Part shown: positions 15,933 to 25,438 of the stretch, one piece after another
How positions within the stretch are numbered: the stretch's first letter is position 1
How the letters are laid out: each line of letters opens with the position of its first letter
Source: Litorimonas sp965205225
GTDB taxonomy: Bacteria; Pseudomonadota; Alphaproteobacteria; Caulobacterales; Maricaulaceae
Length of the DNA: 64,000 bases
NCBI GenBank assembly: GCA_965205225.1
Contig: CBDBFZ010000003.1
Span: forward strand, 1,488,001 to 1,552,000
Direction of reading: 5' to 3'
The notes under the pieces: model-generated
Database searches by the model: none
What the model saw: the letters and a program-made list of their open reading frames with translations, nothing else
Told to the model about the DNA's origin: nothing
Translations under genes and position numbers: made by a program

Positions 15933-16776
15933 GGGGGGATCTCTTCGGTAGGCCAACGATAAACAGGCCATGTTCGTCTGCGCGACGGATTGTTTCAGCC
16001 CTGTCGATGACGAAAGCCTCGCTTGCATCGGCAATAATGCCCGCCAGGCCAGCCTGCGCTGCAAGTTCAACAGTTCGTGGTCCGATCGTCGGAAGATCGA
16101 CTCGGCTGTCCTGACCCAGTTTAATCCGCTTGGCGAGAACACCCGCACGTTGCACTGAATTCCCGCGCAAGGCGACCGGTAGTGTTTCTACGCGCATCAA
16201 CATGGCATCTGTTCCCTCCTGGGCCTCCACGGCCAGGACAACCCCATCGGCAACGACGGCGCCCTGCCCAATGTCCTTCTCTCCGATCAGTTCCGCGACC
16301 TCCATAGCGCGCTGAGCATCGTTGCAGTGATCCTTGGACATGGAATGTAAGCCGAGAGGACCGCCGCGCAAGAGCAAGGTTTGGCAAAGATCTTGCGCGG
16401 ACACGATTCCAAATCCCTGTGATTCAAAAATTCCGAGAACATGTCGAAGCAATGCATCATCACCGGATTTAGCTGCGACAAGTGTACCCGGCAAATAGCG
16501 CGTGGCGCTCATATCAGGTTTGAAATTGGAAAAATTTGGGCGATGGACCGTTCCGGCGAGACATATATGAGTGACGCGGGCTTTTTTCAGCACCTTCATA
16601 ATCTTACCGAACTTCGCCAATGGGAATCTCTGCGAGTCCGTGAAACGGCCGACTTTTGAATCCGGATCTATCTCGATAATTGTCAAATCCGCTTCGTTCT
16701 GCCGCACAGATTGGGCAACATAAACCGGCAGATCTCCACCACCGGCAATCAGTCCCACATGACGCTGACTGGACAT
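15919..16776 (-). CDS. lpxI: UDP-2,3-diacylglucosamine pyrophosphatase LpxI
   Basis: Hydrolyses UDP-2,3-diacylglucosamine to lipid X, the alternative to LpxH used by alphaproteobacteria. It has 285 residues (DUF1009 family). The N-terminal part begins VGLIAGGGDLPVYVAQSV. The catalytic C-terminal domain contains AQDLCQTLLLRGGPLG, GAVVADGVVLAVEAQEGTDAML and DLPTIGPRTVELA. It lies between lpxA and lpxB with the lpxB start inside its end. No LpxH is in the window. Confidence 0.93.
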   Translation of the reverse strand: MSSQRHVGLIAGGGDLPVYVAQSVRQNEADLTIIEIDPDSKVGRFTDSQRFPLAKFGKIMKVLKKARVTHICLAGTVHRPNFSNFKPDMSATRYLPGTLVAAKSGDDALLRHVLGIFESQGFGIVSAQDLCQTLLLRGGPLGLHSMSKDHCNDAQRAMEVAELIGEKDIGQGAVVADGVVLAVEAQEGTDAMLMRVETLPVALRGNSVQRAGVLAKRIKLGQDSRVDLPTIGPRTVELAAQAGLAGIIADASEAFVIDRAETIRRADEHGLFIVGLPKRSPRGST

Positions 16777-16778
16777 AA

Positions 16779-17582
16779 CTATCGCTGCATGTCTGGCATG
16801 GTCAGGTTCCGACCACTGTTCTGCGTCTGGATGAAGGCAATGATTTCCATGACCAGCGGTTCATCCTTATAGAGCCGAGTGGCGTCCTCAATCCGTTCAG
16901 CGAGTGTTCCTTCATAGGCGAACAATTGACGGTATGCCGCACGCAGGCGGTGGATCTGCGACCGACCAAACCCGCTCCGTTTAAGGCCGACTATATTCAG
17001 GCCCTGAAGGTTAGCCGCATTGCCCATTACAAGGCCGTATGGAATCACATCATTGATCACCAGTGCCATGCCCGCGATGAAGGCATAGTGGCCGATCCGC
17101 GTATTTTGGTGAACTGCGCACACGCCGCCAAGCGTTACATAATCGCCGACGGTAACATTGCCGCCAACCTGCGCGTAATTGGACAAGGTCACATGATTAC
17201 CAACCTGGCATTCATGCGCGATATGCGAACCGACCATGAAATAGCAATCATCGCCAATCCGTGTGACCGGTTTTCCAACATCGGTTCCCGGGTGGATGTT
17301 CGCCATCTCCCTGAACGTGCAGCGATCTCCGATTTCGATGCCGATTTCCGCTTTCCCGGAATGTTTGAAATCCTGTGGCGGAGATCCCATGGAAACTTGA
17401 GGGTAGAGCAGGCAATCCGACCCGATTTTTATATTGCCTTCCAGTGTGACATGGCTAACGAGGTTGGTTCGGTCACCCAGCGACACGGACGGTCCAACCG
17501 TGCAGAATGGCCCGATCCCGACATCGTCTCCCAATGCCGCGCCAGGATCAACAATCGCTGTCGGATGGATAAGAGTGCTCAT
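16779..17582 (-). CDS. lpxA: UDP-N-acetylglucosamine acyltransferase LpxA
   Basis: First step of lipid A synthesis: transfer of a hydroxyacyl chain from ACP to UDP-GlcNAc. It has 267 residues. The N-terminal two-thirds is a left-handed beta helix of hexapeptide repeats (IHPTAIVDPGAALGDDVGIG onward), with the catalytic His in GSHIAHECQVGNHV. The helical C-terminus includes LKRSGFGRSQIHRLRAAY. It lies between fabZ (3 bp away) and lpxI (2 bp away). Confidence 0.96.
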   Translation of the reverse strand: MSTLIHPTAIVDPGAALGDDVGIGPFCTVGPSVSLGDRTNLVSHVTLEGNIKIGSDCLLYPQVSMGSPPQDFKHSGKAEIGIEIGDRCTFREMANIHPGTDVGKPVTRIGDDCYFMVGSHIAHECQVGNHVTLSNYAQVGGNVTVGDYVTLGGVCAVHQNTRIGHYAFIAGMALVINDVIPYGLVMGNAANLQGLNIVGLKRSGFGRSQIHRLRAAYRQLFAYEGTLAERIEDATRLYKDEPLVMEIIAFIQTQNSGRNLTMPDMQR

Positions 17583-17585
17583 ATC

Positions 17586-18035
17586 TTACAGATCATAGGT
17601 CAGCGAGCTGGCTAGAAACTTAATGTTTAAAGCTCTTACGCCATTACATTCGGCCCGACCTTTGAAGCGATAGATGTTCCGGCGGACATCGATGAGTTCG
17701 GCGTGAAGATCCAGGGTTTCTCCGGGAAAAACCGGGCGACGAAACCGCGCTTTATCTATTCCGGTGAAGGCCAAGAACGCATCGTCCTCGACCATGTCGC
17801 CTAGAACGCCGATCAACGCCCCGGTTTGAGCCACCATTTCAATCATGAGTACACCCGGCAGAATAGGTCGATCCGGGAAGTGCCCTCTGAAAATATCCCA
17901 CTCGGGCGAAATATGAACCTGAGCATGGGTCGCCTTGCCATCAAATGACAGGACGCGGTCGACCAGCATGGCGGGCGGGCCATGCGGAAGGAGTTGAGAC
18001 ACCTTGTCCTTCTCGACCGGGAATGTGTGGGTCAT
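17586..18035 (-). CDS. fabZ: 3-hydroxyacyl-ACP dehydratase FabZ
   Basis: Dehydrates 3-hydroxyacyl-ACP in fatty acid elongation. It competes with LpxA and LpxD for the same substrate pool, which explains its place in the lpx block. It is a 149-residue hot-dog fold. The catalytic His is in GHFPDRPILPGVLMIE, with the catalytic Glu at the end of that stretch, followed by MVAQTGA. It overlaps lpxD by four bases (ATGA). Confidence 0.95.
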   Translation of the reverse strand: MTHTFPVEKDKVSQLLPHGPPAMLVDRVLSFDGKATHAQVHISPEWDIFRGHFPDRPILPGVLMIEMVAQTGALIGVLGDMVEDDAFLAFTGIDKARFRRPVFPGETLDLHAELIDVRRNIYRFKGRAECNGVRALNIKFLASSLTYDL

Positions 18036-18964
18036 TTACGTAAAGCTCGCTTCGCCTGTGCGACAATCTTCATATGTTCCCGGATCGGCATGGCAGGAAT
18101 GCCCGACCATGTCTCCCCTGCAGGCACATCGTGCATCACACCTGCAAAGGCTGCGAGCCGGGCTCCAGCTCCGATCGTAATATGATCTGCAAGACCTGCA
18201 CTTCCGCCCATCATGACGCCCTCTCCTATATCGCATGAACCTGAGAGGCCTACTCGCCCAGCTAGCATGCAAGCGCGTTCTAATACGCAATTATGCGCAA
18301 TCTGGACCAGATTATCGATCTGGCAGTCATCGCCGATCTGCGTGTCACCCAGTTGTCCTCTATCTATGCAAACATTGGAGCCGATTCCGACTCTATCGCC
18401 GATCACGACCCGTCCAACATGAGGCACCGGACGAACGGTTCCGTCGGCACCGATCGCGATGCCAAATCCACTTCCACCGATAACTGTGCACGCACCGATC
18501 CGAACATCGTCCCCAATCACTGCATTTTCGATGACTGTGTTCGGACCAATGACAGCGTTATCGCCGATTGTAACGCCCGGTCCGATATGCACGGACGTAT
18601 GTATGTCGGCCCTGTCTGAAATATGGGGAGATGTTTCGGTTCGGCGGACCAGAAAGTCTGTAACCCGGGCCAGTTGATATTTCGGGCGTTTGCAGATTAT
18701 CGGGATAATATTACGTGCGGCGACAGCCTCGGCAAGATTGTCGGTGACGAAGCAGGCAGATGCCTGAGCAGTTTCAAGCCCGGCTGTATGGCGCCGACTT
18801 TCCAGAAATGTGATGTCAGAGGACTGGGACTCCGCCAATGAGGCAGGCTGACGGATAACCATCTCCCCGAATGATCCTTCAGGAGCGGACAAATCCAGTC
18901 TAGCACAAATCTCCGACACAGTCATGTCGGCATCGCGCAGGGCATAGAAACGCGTATCTATCAT
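18032..18964 (-). CDS. lpxD: UDP-3-O-acylglucosamine N-acyltransferase LpxD
   Basis: Adds the N-linked acyl chain in lipid A synthesis. The 310 residues are a little shorter than typical LpxD (about 340). A uridine-binding N-terminal domain (about 1-110, with SDITFLESRRH) is followed by a left-handed beta helix of hexapeptide repeats (from DIHTSVHIGPGVTIGDNAVIG). The catalytic His is in VQIAHNCVL. The short C-terminal helix EHMKIVAQAKRALRK closes it. Confidence 0.94.
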   Translation of the reverse strand: MIDTRFYALRDADMTVSEICARLDLSAPEGSFGEMVIRQPASLAESQSSDITFLESRRHTAGLETAQASACFVTDNLAEAVAARNIIPIICKRPKYQLARVTDFLVRRTETSPHISDRADIHTSVHIGPGVTIGDNAVIGPNTVIENAVIGDDVRIGACTVIGGSGFGIAIGADGTVRPVPHVGRVVIGDRVGIGSNVCIDRGQLGDTQIGDDCQIDNLVQIAHNCVLERACMLAGRVGLSGSCDIGEGVMMGGSAGLADHITIGAGARLAAFAGVMHDVPAGETWSGIPAMPIREHMKIVAQAKRALRK

Positions 18965-18965
18965 G

Positions 18966-18993
18966 AAAAATATATAAGAGGCGGAAGTCCGCC
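18966..18993 (-). terminator. Hairpin plus T-rich run between skp and lpxD
   Basis: On the minus strand GGCGG-ACTT-CCGCC (18993-18980) is followed by TCTTATATATTTTTC and then the lpxD start. The five-pair GC stem and broken T-run could be a weak terminator or attenuator that reduces lpxD-lpxB transcription relative to bamA-skp. The stem is short, so this is tentative. Confidence 0.35.
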
Positions 18994-19043
18994 CCCCAAA
19001 ACACGTCGCATGTCAGCAAGTAACGGACTCCTGTTGGCCACGA

Positions 19044-19628
19044 TTATCCGCGGGGAAGTTTTTCACGAATCACCGGGACAGTCGTCATTTGCGCATTAAG
19101 ACGGGACAGGACTGTCGTCGTGATGTCAGCCGGCTCACCGTAAATGACGAGCTGACGTTCCAGGACCACATCGGCATTCCGTTCCTTAGCGATCTGATCG
19201 ATGATCGATTTGATCCTCGCATTCACAAGTTGACGGGCCTTGCCTTCGGTAATTTGCAGCTCTCTCTGTGCGATCGCCATTTCCTGCTGGAACGCAGCCG
19301 TATCTTTCTGATAAGTCTGAATTTGGGATTTCAGCACCGCATCGGCCAGGACTTGCTGCTGAGTTTTACCGTCAACAGCCACTTCAATCGATTTTCCGCG
19401 AGTTTGTAGTGGCTCTGCCTGGGCCTTCAATTGTGTGCCCGTCGTATCGGTCATCGATTTGAGCTGGCGCGTCACATGCTGACCGACGGCGCTATCATTG
19501 TAGACCTTTGCCGTGTCGACCACGAGGATTGTGCTCTGAGAAAAGGCGGAGGCGCTTGTGATTGCCGCAAACAGAGTTCCCGCAGCGGCTGTCATCGCGA
19601 TGCGATAAGTGTGTTTGAAATTGAACAT
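19044..19628 (-). CDS. skp: OmpH/Skp-family periplasmic chaperone
   Basis: Periplasmic chaperone that holds unfolded outer-membrane proteins on the way to BamA. It has 194 residues with a Sec signal peptide (about 1-30, ending ASAFSQ). Then comes the small beta region TILVVDTAKVYNDSAVGQHV and a long charged helical region rich in Gln, Lys and Ala, typical of the Skp tentacles. The start at 19628 is one base after the bamA stop; upstream in-frame starts would sit inside bamA and lose the signal. It lies between bamA and lpxD as in most proteobacteria. Confidence 0.88.
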   Translation of the reverse strand: MFNFKHTYRIAMTAAAGTLFAAITSASAFSQSTILVVDTAKVYNDSAVGQHVTRQLKSMTDTTGTQLKAQAEPLQTRGKSIEVAVDGKTQQQVLADAVLKSQIQTYQKDTAAFQQEMAIAQRELQITEGKARQLVNARIKSIIDQIAKERNADVVLERQLVIYGEPADITTTVLSRLNAQMTTVPVIREKLPRG

Positions 19629-19629
19629 T

Positions 19630-22197
19630 CTAGAACCTCGTACGGGTTGTGAACTGGAACGATTGTCTGTCGTCGAAGGGTTGTTTAACAATCGGCTGCG
19701 TGAAGTCGAAGCGGATCGGGCCAAACGGACTCTCCCAGAAGATGCTGGCCCCTGCCGTTACGCGTGGATCAAGTGAATCGACCGTGCGCTGGCAAATGAC
19801 ACCCGGTGTCATGACACCTTCACAACTCACCCCCGACGTGAGGCCCGAAGTTCCGGGATCAATCACGATATTATACTGGAAGTCTTCATCCAGCAGGCCG
19901 ACTGTGCCGATTTCAATGAAAACAGAGCCCAGAAGTTGCGGTACGCCAACCGGAAAACTTACCTCAGCTGCAGCTAGGCCAAACAGATTACCCCCCAAAG
20001 CCTGGCCCCGACCATCAACACCGCCGCTGGTCCCTGTCGGAATCAGAGTTGATCCGGAGTCGGCAACATAATTGATAACGCGTGGCCCAATACCGGCATT
20101 ATCGAAGCCACGAAACTCGAAATTACCTTTGAAATAGCGATCATTGACTTGCACCGGATCGCCGCCCCAGCCGCGAATATAACCACCCGAGAGCGAAGCG
20201 GATGCGATAACGCCAGGGAATAATCCCTTGTAATAGTTGCTGCGTACGTCGGTCCGCAGATACCGCACATCTCCGCCGACACCGGCAACATCCTGACTGA
20301 AGCGGAAGTCAAAACCGCCGGTTGGCGTAATCGGATTGTTCCGGCGGTCCCAGACGAATGTGTAGCCGAAGATTGAAGACAAACGCCCTCCAACCTGCTG
20401 ACACAGAGACAGAAGCTGCGTGTTCTGAGCCGTCAGTGTATTGTTGAGCGAACTTTGCAGTATCTGGTCACATTGGTTTTCCTGTGGAAACTCAATCGAT
20501 CCGGATCGCAACGAATAGCGGCCAGACAGGTTCGTATTCTGGGTCAGCGGAAAGGTCAGACTGACTTGACCACCGGTTCGAGTTGATCGGAATCCGGTTT
20601 CATCCAGATAGTCGATAATAACGTCGAAAAGCTCAACACCCCCCGCAAGATTTCGTCCCAGAAAGCGTGGTTCTGTAAACCTGAGATCAATCTCACGGCG
20701 GGTTGACGAGGCCCTGATCACGAAGCGCATAAGCTGGCCGCGACCTCGAAGGTTTCGCTGGGTAATGGACAGATCAACCAGAAACACATCCGCAGAGGAG
20801 AACCCGGCCGAGAAAGACAGTTCACCTGTCGGCTTTTCGGTTACGCGGACTTGAATAACAGCGCGGTCTGACGACGATCCCTGCGTTTCCTCGATTTCGA
20901 CTTCCTCGAAGAAGCGAAGCGCACTAACGCGATTTCGCGATCGATCCAGCAAAATCCGGTTGAAAGCATCGCCCTCAACAAGTTCCATCTCGCGCCGGAT
21001 CACATAATCAAGCGTGGTGGTGTTGCCAACAATATCGATGCGTTCGATATAGACTCGCGGCCCTTCAACAACATTGAAGACAAGGTCGACCGTCTTGGTG
21101 TCACGATCGAGCCTCAAATCCTGCTGGATGTCCACGAAGGCATACCCGCTGCTCCCTGCAACGAAATTGAGTTGGTCAATCGCGGTTTCGATCTCGGAAG
21201 AATTGAAGATTTCACCTTCCGCGATATTGATATACCGCTCCAGAAAATTCTTGTTGAGAGCTTCCAGCTCGGTCTCGACGGAGATGTCCCCCCATCGATA
21301 CTCACCGCCTTCATCCAGGGTGAAGGTGACGTAGAAATCTTCCTGATCTGGCGTCAGCTCAGCCACAGCCGACACGACCCGGAAGTCGGCGAAACCGCGG
21401 TTTGTATAGAATGTTCGCAACTGTTCCCGGTCGAATTCCAGACGGCCCGGATCATAATTATCGTTAGAGCTGAAGAACTTCCACCAGACCGATTCTGCCG
21501 TCACAATTTCCTTGCGAAGTTTGCGGTCCGAGAACTCCGAGTTGCCGATAAAATTGATGCGTTTGATCCCCGTGACCGGGCCTTCCGAGATTTCAAAAAT
21601 CAGATCGACGCGATTCTGGGGTTGCTCGATAACCTTGGGTTCAACCGTCGCACCAAACCGGCCAGATTGGCGGTAAAGCTCGATGATTCGCTGGACATCT
21701 TCCTGAACTTGAGCCCGCGTAAAGAGCGAACGCGGCTCTGCATTGATTTCGTCATTGATCTTGTCTGACTTCAACGACTTGTTACCTTCAAAGATCACGC
21801 GATTGATGATCGGGTTCTCGATCACCTGGATCAGCACATTGCCATCGCGTGGGTCGATGATGACATCCGCAAACAGACCTGTCGCGTAAAGCGTTTTCAG
21901 GCTGAGATCGATGCGGTCTTCCGAGTAGGGATCACCCGGTGCGAAGAGAAGGTAGGACGCAACAGTGTTCGCTTCGACGCGCTGATTGCCGATAACCTGA
22001 ATATTGCGGATACGAGTGGGCGGCTGGAAGGCGGGGGCCTGTGCCGCACCATCCGGCGGCTGAGACGTATCTTGTGCCAGCGCCGGCGCAGCCGCCATAA
22101 CCATAGAAATGACGACGAACAGGACCAGGGAAAATATCGCCTGGCTCAATGACCATTGCCGTTCCGTCCATGTGTGGAGAAATCCCATTCGTGGCAT
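19630..22197 (-). CDS. bamA: Outer membrane protein assembly factor BamA
   Basis: Core of the BAM complex that inserts beta-barrel proteins into the outer membrane. The 855-residue product has a signal peptide ending APALAQD (about residue 42). Five POTRA domains follow to about residue 450 (the first begins RIRNIQVIGNQRVEANTVASYL), then the 16-strand barrel. The barrel has the conserved loop motif near FRFSQDVAGVGG and ends in an aromatic residue (TRTRF), the usual barrel signal. A second ATG three codons on (22188) is an alternative start. Confidence 0.96.
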   Translation of the reverse strand: MPRMGFLHTWTERQWSLSQAIFSLVLFVVISMVMAAAPALAQDTSQPPDGAAQAPAFQPPTRIRNIQVIGNQRVEANTVASYLLFAPGDPYSEDRIDLSLKTLYATGLFADVIIDPRDGNVLIQVIENPIINRVIFEGNKSLKSDKINDEINAEPRSLFTRAQVQEDVQRIIELYRQSGRFGATVEPKVIEQPQNRVDLIFEISEGPVTGIKRINFIGNSEFSDRKLRKEIVTAESVWWKFFSSNDNYDPGRLEFDREQLRTFYTNRGFADFRVVSAVAELTPDQEDFYVTFTLDEGGEYRWGDISVETELEALNKNFLERYINIAEGEIFNSSEIETAIDQLNFVAGSSGYAFVDIQQDLRLDRDTKTVDLVFNVVEGPRVYIERIDIVGNTTTLDYVIRREMELVEGDAFNRILLDRSRNRVSALRFFEEVEIEETQGSSSDRAVIQVRVTEKPTGELSFSAGFSSADVFLVDLSITQRNLRGRGQLMRFVIRASSTRREIDLRFTEPRFLGRNLAGGVELFDVIIDYLDETGFRSTRTGGQVSLTFPLTQNTNLSGRYSLRSGSIEFPQENQCDQILQSSLNNTLTAQNTQLLSLCQQVGGRLSSIFGYTFVWDRRNNPITPTGGFDFRFSQDVAGVGGDVRYLRTDVRSNYYKGLFPGVIASASLSGGYIRGWGGDPVQVNDRYFKGNFEFRGFDNAGIGPRVINYVADSGSTLIPTGTSGGVDGRGQALGGNLFGLAAAEVSFPVGVPQLLGSVFIEIGTVGLLDEDFQYNIVIDPGTSGLTSGVSCEGVMTPGVICQRTVDSLDPRVTAGASIFWESPFGPIRFDFTQPIVKQPFDDRQSFQFTTRTRF

Positions 22198-22202
22198 TCC
22201 GG

Positions 22203-23375
22203 TTATAAGCTTCTGAAATAGCCGATGTCGTTGATGGTCAGGACAACAAAAAGCGCAAGTAACACAGCCATCCCTAACCTGAAACCGAGCTCCTGCTTTT
22301 TCTGACTCAATGGCTTCCCGGCGACGGCTTCATACGCATAGAAGACAAGATGTCCACCATCGAGCATAGGGATCGGGATTAAATTCGCGAAACCCAATGC
22401 GACTGATATCGCGGCGCCCAATTGCAGCATACGCAGAGCAAAGGCTTTTAACTTGTCGGAAAACGGTCGTTCCGTCTTGGCAACATCAACCGTCGATTTT
22501 CCGACCATCGTCGCAATCCGGCCGATACTGCCCAATTGCTTGCCATCTTCTTTTCCAGAGAAGATCCGACCGATATAGCGGCCTGTTGTCAAAATTGTGG
22601 TTCCGACCTGATGGGTCCCAAAGCTGAGCGCTTCAACAGGGCCATAGCGGCGAGTTTCCATTTCAGCGTATGGTGAAAGACGAACCCCGAATTGACCACG
22701 CGTCATGCGCCCCCCGATGAAATCCTTATCTTCGATAAGTCTTGGTGTCACCGTGATCTCAATCTGCTCTCCGCTCCGTTCAAGGACAGTATCGATCAGC
22801 GTATTGCTTCGCATCTGTATGTGCTGGCTCATATCGACCCAGTCGCGGATGATCCGCCCATCCATTTTAACAATGCGATCCCCAGGCTCTATTCCGGCTG
22901 AAGCCGCAGGACTCCCGTCTTCTACCTCCCCGATCAGGGCTTCCGGATGCAATGTACCGACCCATAGAACAACAATCCCAAACAGAATCACCGCCAGAAT
23001 GAAATTGGCTACAGGCCCGGCCAGAACGACAAGAGCACGCTGCCAGACAGGCCGAAAGTGGAAAATATCGTTCACATCGCCTTGTTCGGCTTTAATGTCT
23101 TCGAGGGCTTCCATGTCTGGGTTCGACGCTGCGTCGGCATCACCTGCAAATTTTACATAACCACCCAATGGAATTCGCGAGATCATCCAGTTCGTACCCG
23201 ACCTGGCCTTTCGCTGATAGACGGCTTTGCCGAACCCGATGGAGAACCGCTCAACCCGGATCCCAAAGAAACGGGCAACACTATAGTGACCTAATTCATG
23301 AAAGAAGATCAGCGCAGAGATTACCACGAAAAAGGACAAGACGGCGAGAAGGATATAAATGATGTCGGTAAGCAT
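22203..23375 (-). CDS. rseP: RIP metalloprotease RseP
   Basis: Intramembrane site-2 protease that cleaves anti-sigma factors and signal-peptide remnants. It has 390 residues. The zinc motif HELGH is at residues 26-30 in the first helix (ISALIFFHELGHYSVARFFG). A PDZ domain covers about 130-210 (GEVEDGSPAASAGIEPGDRI). The second metal motif NLIPIPMLDGGHLVFY is at about 330, and further membrane helices end the protein. It lies between dxr and bamA, the standard order. Confidence 0.95.
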   Translation of the reverse strand: MLTDIIYILLAVLSFFVVISALIFFHELGHYSVARFFGIRVERFSIGFGKAVYQRKARSGTNWMISRIPLGGYVKFAGDADAASNPDMEALEDIKAEQGDVNDIFHFRPVWQRALVVLAGPVANFILAVILFGIVVLWVGTLHPEALIGEVEDGSPAASAGIEPGDRIVKMDGRIIRDWVDMSQHIQMRSNTLIDTVLERSGEQIEITVTPRLIEDKDFIGGRMTRGQFGVRLSPYAEMETRRYGPVEALSFGTHQVGTTILTTGRYIGRIFSGKEDGKQLGSIGRIATMVGKSTVDVAKTERPFSDKLKAFALRMLQLGAAISVALGFANLIPIPMLDGGHLVFYAYEAVAGKPLSQKKQELGFRLGMAVLLALFVVLTINDIGYFRSL

Positions 23376-23438
23376 AATTTCCTGCGTTTGGACGTCCGTT
23401 TCCGGACACGCAAGGCGATTGCCCGGATTGGTTGGCGC

Positions 23439-24611
23439 TTACAAGTTTACAATATGCTCATGAGCAGTGGCGCGAGCTCGGCGATCAGTGCCAATGACAG
23501 CTTTCATATCGGTCGGAGTCTTTAGGAAGCTCGCCTCCCCAGCCAGACGATCCAGCACCTGTTCGCAGGTTTTCGCAATATCCAAGAAGCTGATACGGCC
23601 CTGCAGGAAGGCTTCAACAGCCACTTCATTGGCTGCATTGAGAACGCAGGCCGCCTGCCCTCCAGCCTCAAGCGCTTCGCGGGCGAGGTGGAGAGCCGGG
23701 AATCGCTGTAGATCGGGTTCGAAAAAAGTCATTTGCCCGATCCTGGCAAAATTCAAGGGTTCAACCGGTGTTGCCATGCGGTCTGGCCATGCCAGAGCAT
23801 AGGCAATAGGCGTGCGCATATCAGGCGACCCCATCTGAGCCAGAACTGACCCGTCAAAATATTCAACCATGGAATGGATAATGGATTGCGGGTGGACGAT
23901 AACGTCAATCTCTGAGGAAGGCTGGTTGAATAACCAGGTTGCCTCTATCAATTCCAACCCTTTGTTCATCAAAGTCGCCGAATCGATACTGATTTTCGAT
24001 CCCATTCTCCAGACCGGATGGGCGAGCGCATCTTCCCTTGAAACCTGTTTCAGAGCCTCCATCGAAGTTTCGCGGAACGGCCCACCTGAGGCTGTCAGAA
24101 TCAGTTTTCGAACTCCCTCAGGGCAATCGGTGTCCAGAACTTGAAAAATGGCGTTATGTTCGGAGTCTACAGGGAGCAATGTCGCCCCATGTCGCCGGAT
24201 CGCATCCGTAAAGGTTTCGCCTGCACAGACAAGGCATTCCTTGTTGGCGAGGGCTATCGTGTTTCCCTGCCCGACCGCTGCCAGAGTCGGCTCGAGTCCT
24301 GCTGCGCCAACGATCGCCGCCATGGTTATGTCGGCGGAGCGCTTAGCCAAGTCTACAAGGCCATCCACCCCTGACAAGATCTCGATATCTCGACCGGAAA
24401 GCTTGGCACTGAGTTCGATCTCCAAGGTCGCGTCAGCGATTGCTACATGTTTCGCCTCAAACTGAATGGCTTGCTCGGCGAGCAAATCGATATTTCTATT
24501 TGCTGAGAGGCCAATGACCTCGAAGTCACCAGGTTCCGCTCGCTCGATCAGGTCAAGCGTATTTAGCCCGATCGATCCCGTCGAACCCAAAATCGTGATA
24601 GACCGCGTCAT
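23439..24611 (-). CDS. dxr: 1-deoxy-D-xylulose 5-phosphate reductoisomerase
   Basis: Second step of the MEP isoprenoid pathway, NADPH dependent. It has 390 residues. The NADPH motif is ILGSTGSIGLNTLDLI near the N-terminus, with ALANKECLVCAGE and the metal/substrate region PVDSEHNAIFQ and LTASGGPFR further on. The start at 24611 overlaps the cdsA stop by four bases (ATGA); an in-frame GTG four codons earlier is less likely. Its product line feeds UppS, also in this cluster. Confidence 0.95.
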   Translation of the reverse strand: MTRSITILGSTGSIGLNTLDLIERAEPGDFEVIGLSANRNIDLLAEQAIQFEAKHVAIADATLEIELSAKLSGRDIEILSGVDGLVDLAKRSADITMAAIVGAAGLEPTLAAVGQGNTIALANKECLVCAGETFTDAIRRHGATLLPVDSEHNAIFQVLDTDCPEGVRKLILTASGGPFRETSMEALKQVSREDALAHPVWRMGSKISIDSATLMNKGLELIEATWLFNQPSSEIDVIVHPQSIIHSMVEYFDGSVLAQMGSPDMRTPIAYALAWPDRMATPVEPLNFARIGQMTFFEPDLQRFPALHLAREALEAGGQAACVLNAANEVAVEAFLQGRISFLDIAKTCEQVLDRLAGEASFLKTPTDMKAVIGTDRRARATAHEHIVNL

Positions 24612-25438
24612 ACGATCGGCCACCGATCCCCGATAATCATGAAGATAATAACACCACCGACGACAGCCGTCATCAGACTGTCCAGTCGATCCAGAAGCCC
24701 CCCGTGACCCGGCAGAATATCGCCCGTATCCTTTACGCCGATCCTCCGTTTCACCATACTCTCCGCCAAATCACCAATGACGGACAATATCACCAGTGGT
24801 ATGGCCAGCATGGCCGAGAGCCGAACTGGTAGCCCCATGAACAGTCCCGCGATGGCCGCCATAGCGCACCCAGCGACAAGGCCCGAAACGACTCCCGACC
24901 ATGTCTTGTTTGGCGACAGGGTCGGCGCCAGTTTTGGTCCGCGGAAAATGGATCCTCCGAAATAGGCGCCAACGTCGGCTCCGATAACCACAAGAATAAC
25001 AAAGACAAGCTGGGTGAAACCGCGTGTGTCGAAACCGACTTCACTTCCGCGCAGTAAGATAATCACCACGGCCGGAACTATGACATAGGGAAGACCGATC
25101 CCGGTCCAGAACGGATCACCGCGCCGTAGTCTCTCCGCAATGGCAAACAGCGTCGTGGCAATCATGGCGCCAAAAGCCCAGAATAGAAGGCCCTGAGCAG
25201 CATAGAGCAGTGAGATCAAGAGACCAACCATCGCAAGCGAGAAAGCAATAACGGTTGCTTCCAAATCCGTCATCCGGATCCATTCATACATCATTCGCGC
25301 AGCGAAGAGCGCGACCAAGGCTGCCCACGCATACCCTCCAAAATAGAATGGTGCGAGGCAGACAAGAACGACGACGATGGCGGTGACCAGGCGCCCTCCT
25401 AATCCACTCCAGCGTGGCTTGATTGGAACATTGGCCAT
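24608..25438 (-). CDS. cdsA: Phosphatidate cytidylyltransferase
   Basis: Makes CDP-diacylglycerol, the precursor of all phospholipids. It is a 276-residue polytopic membrane protein with about eight hydrophobic segments. The C-terminal family signature is seen as SMVKRRIGVKDTGDILPGHGG followed by LLDRLDSL. It shares its first base with the last base of uppS and overlaps dxr by four bases, so the three are co-translated. Confidence 0.94.
   Translation of the reverse strand: MANVPIKPRWSGLGGRLVTAIVVVLVCLAPFYFGGYAWAALVALFAARMMYEWIRMTDLEATVIAFSLAMVGLLISLLYAAQGLLFWAFGAMIATTLFAIAERLRRGDPFWTGIGLPYVIVPAVVIILLRGSEVGFDTRGFTQLVFVILVVIGADVGAYFGGSIFRGPKLAPTLSPNKTWSGVVSGLVAGCAMAAIAGLFMGLPVRLSAMLAIPLVILSVIGDLAESMVKRRIGVKDTGDILPGHGGLLDRLDSLMTAVVGGVIIFMIIGDRWPIV

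Noticed and set aside
15932..16148. Long N-terminal extension of LpxB (72 residues)
   Set aside because: It would overlap lpxI deeply, and the family begins at the FIVAAEPSGD motif; GTG at 15932 gives the normal length.
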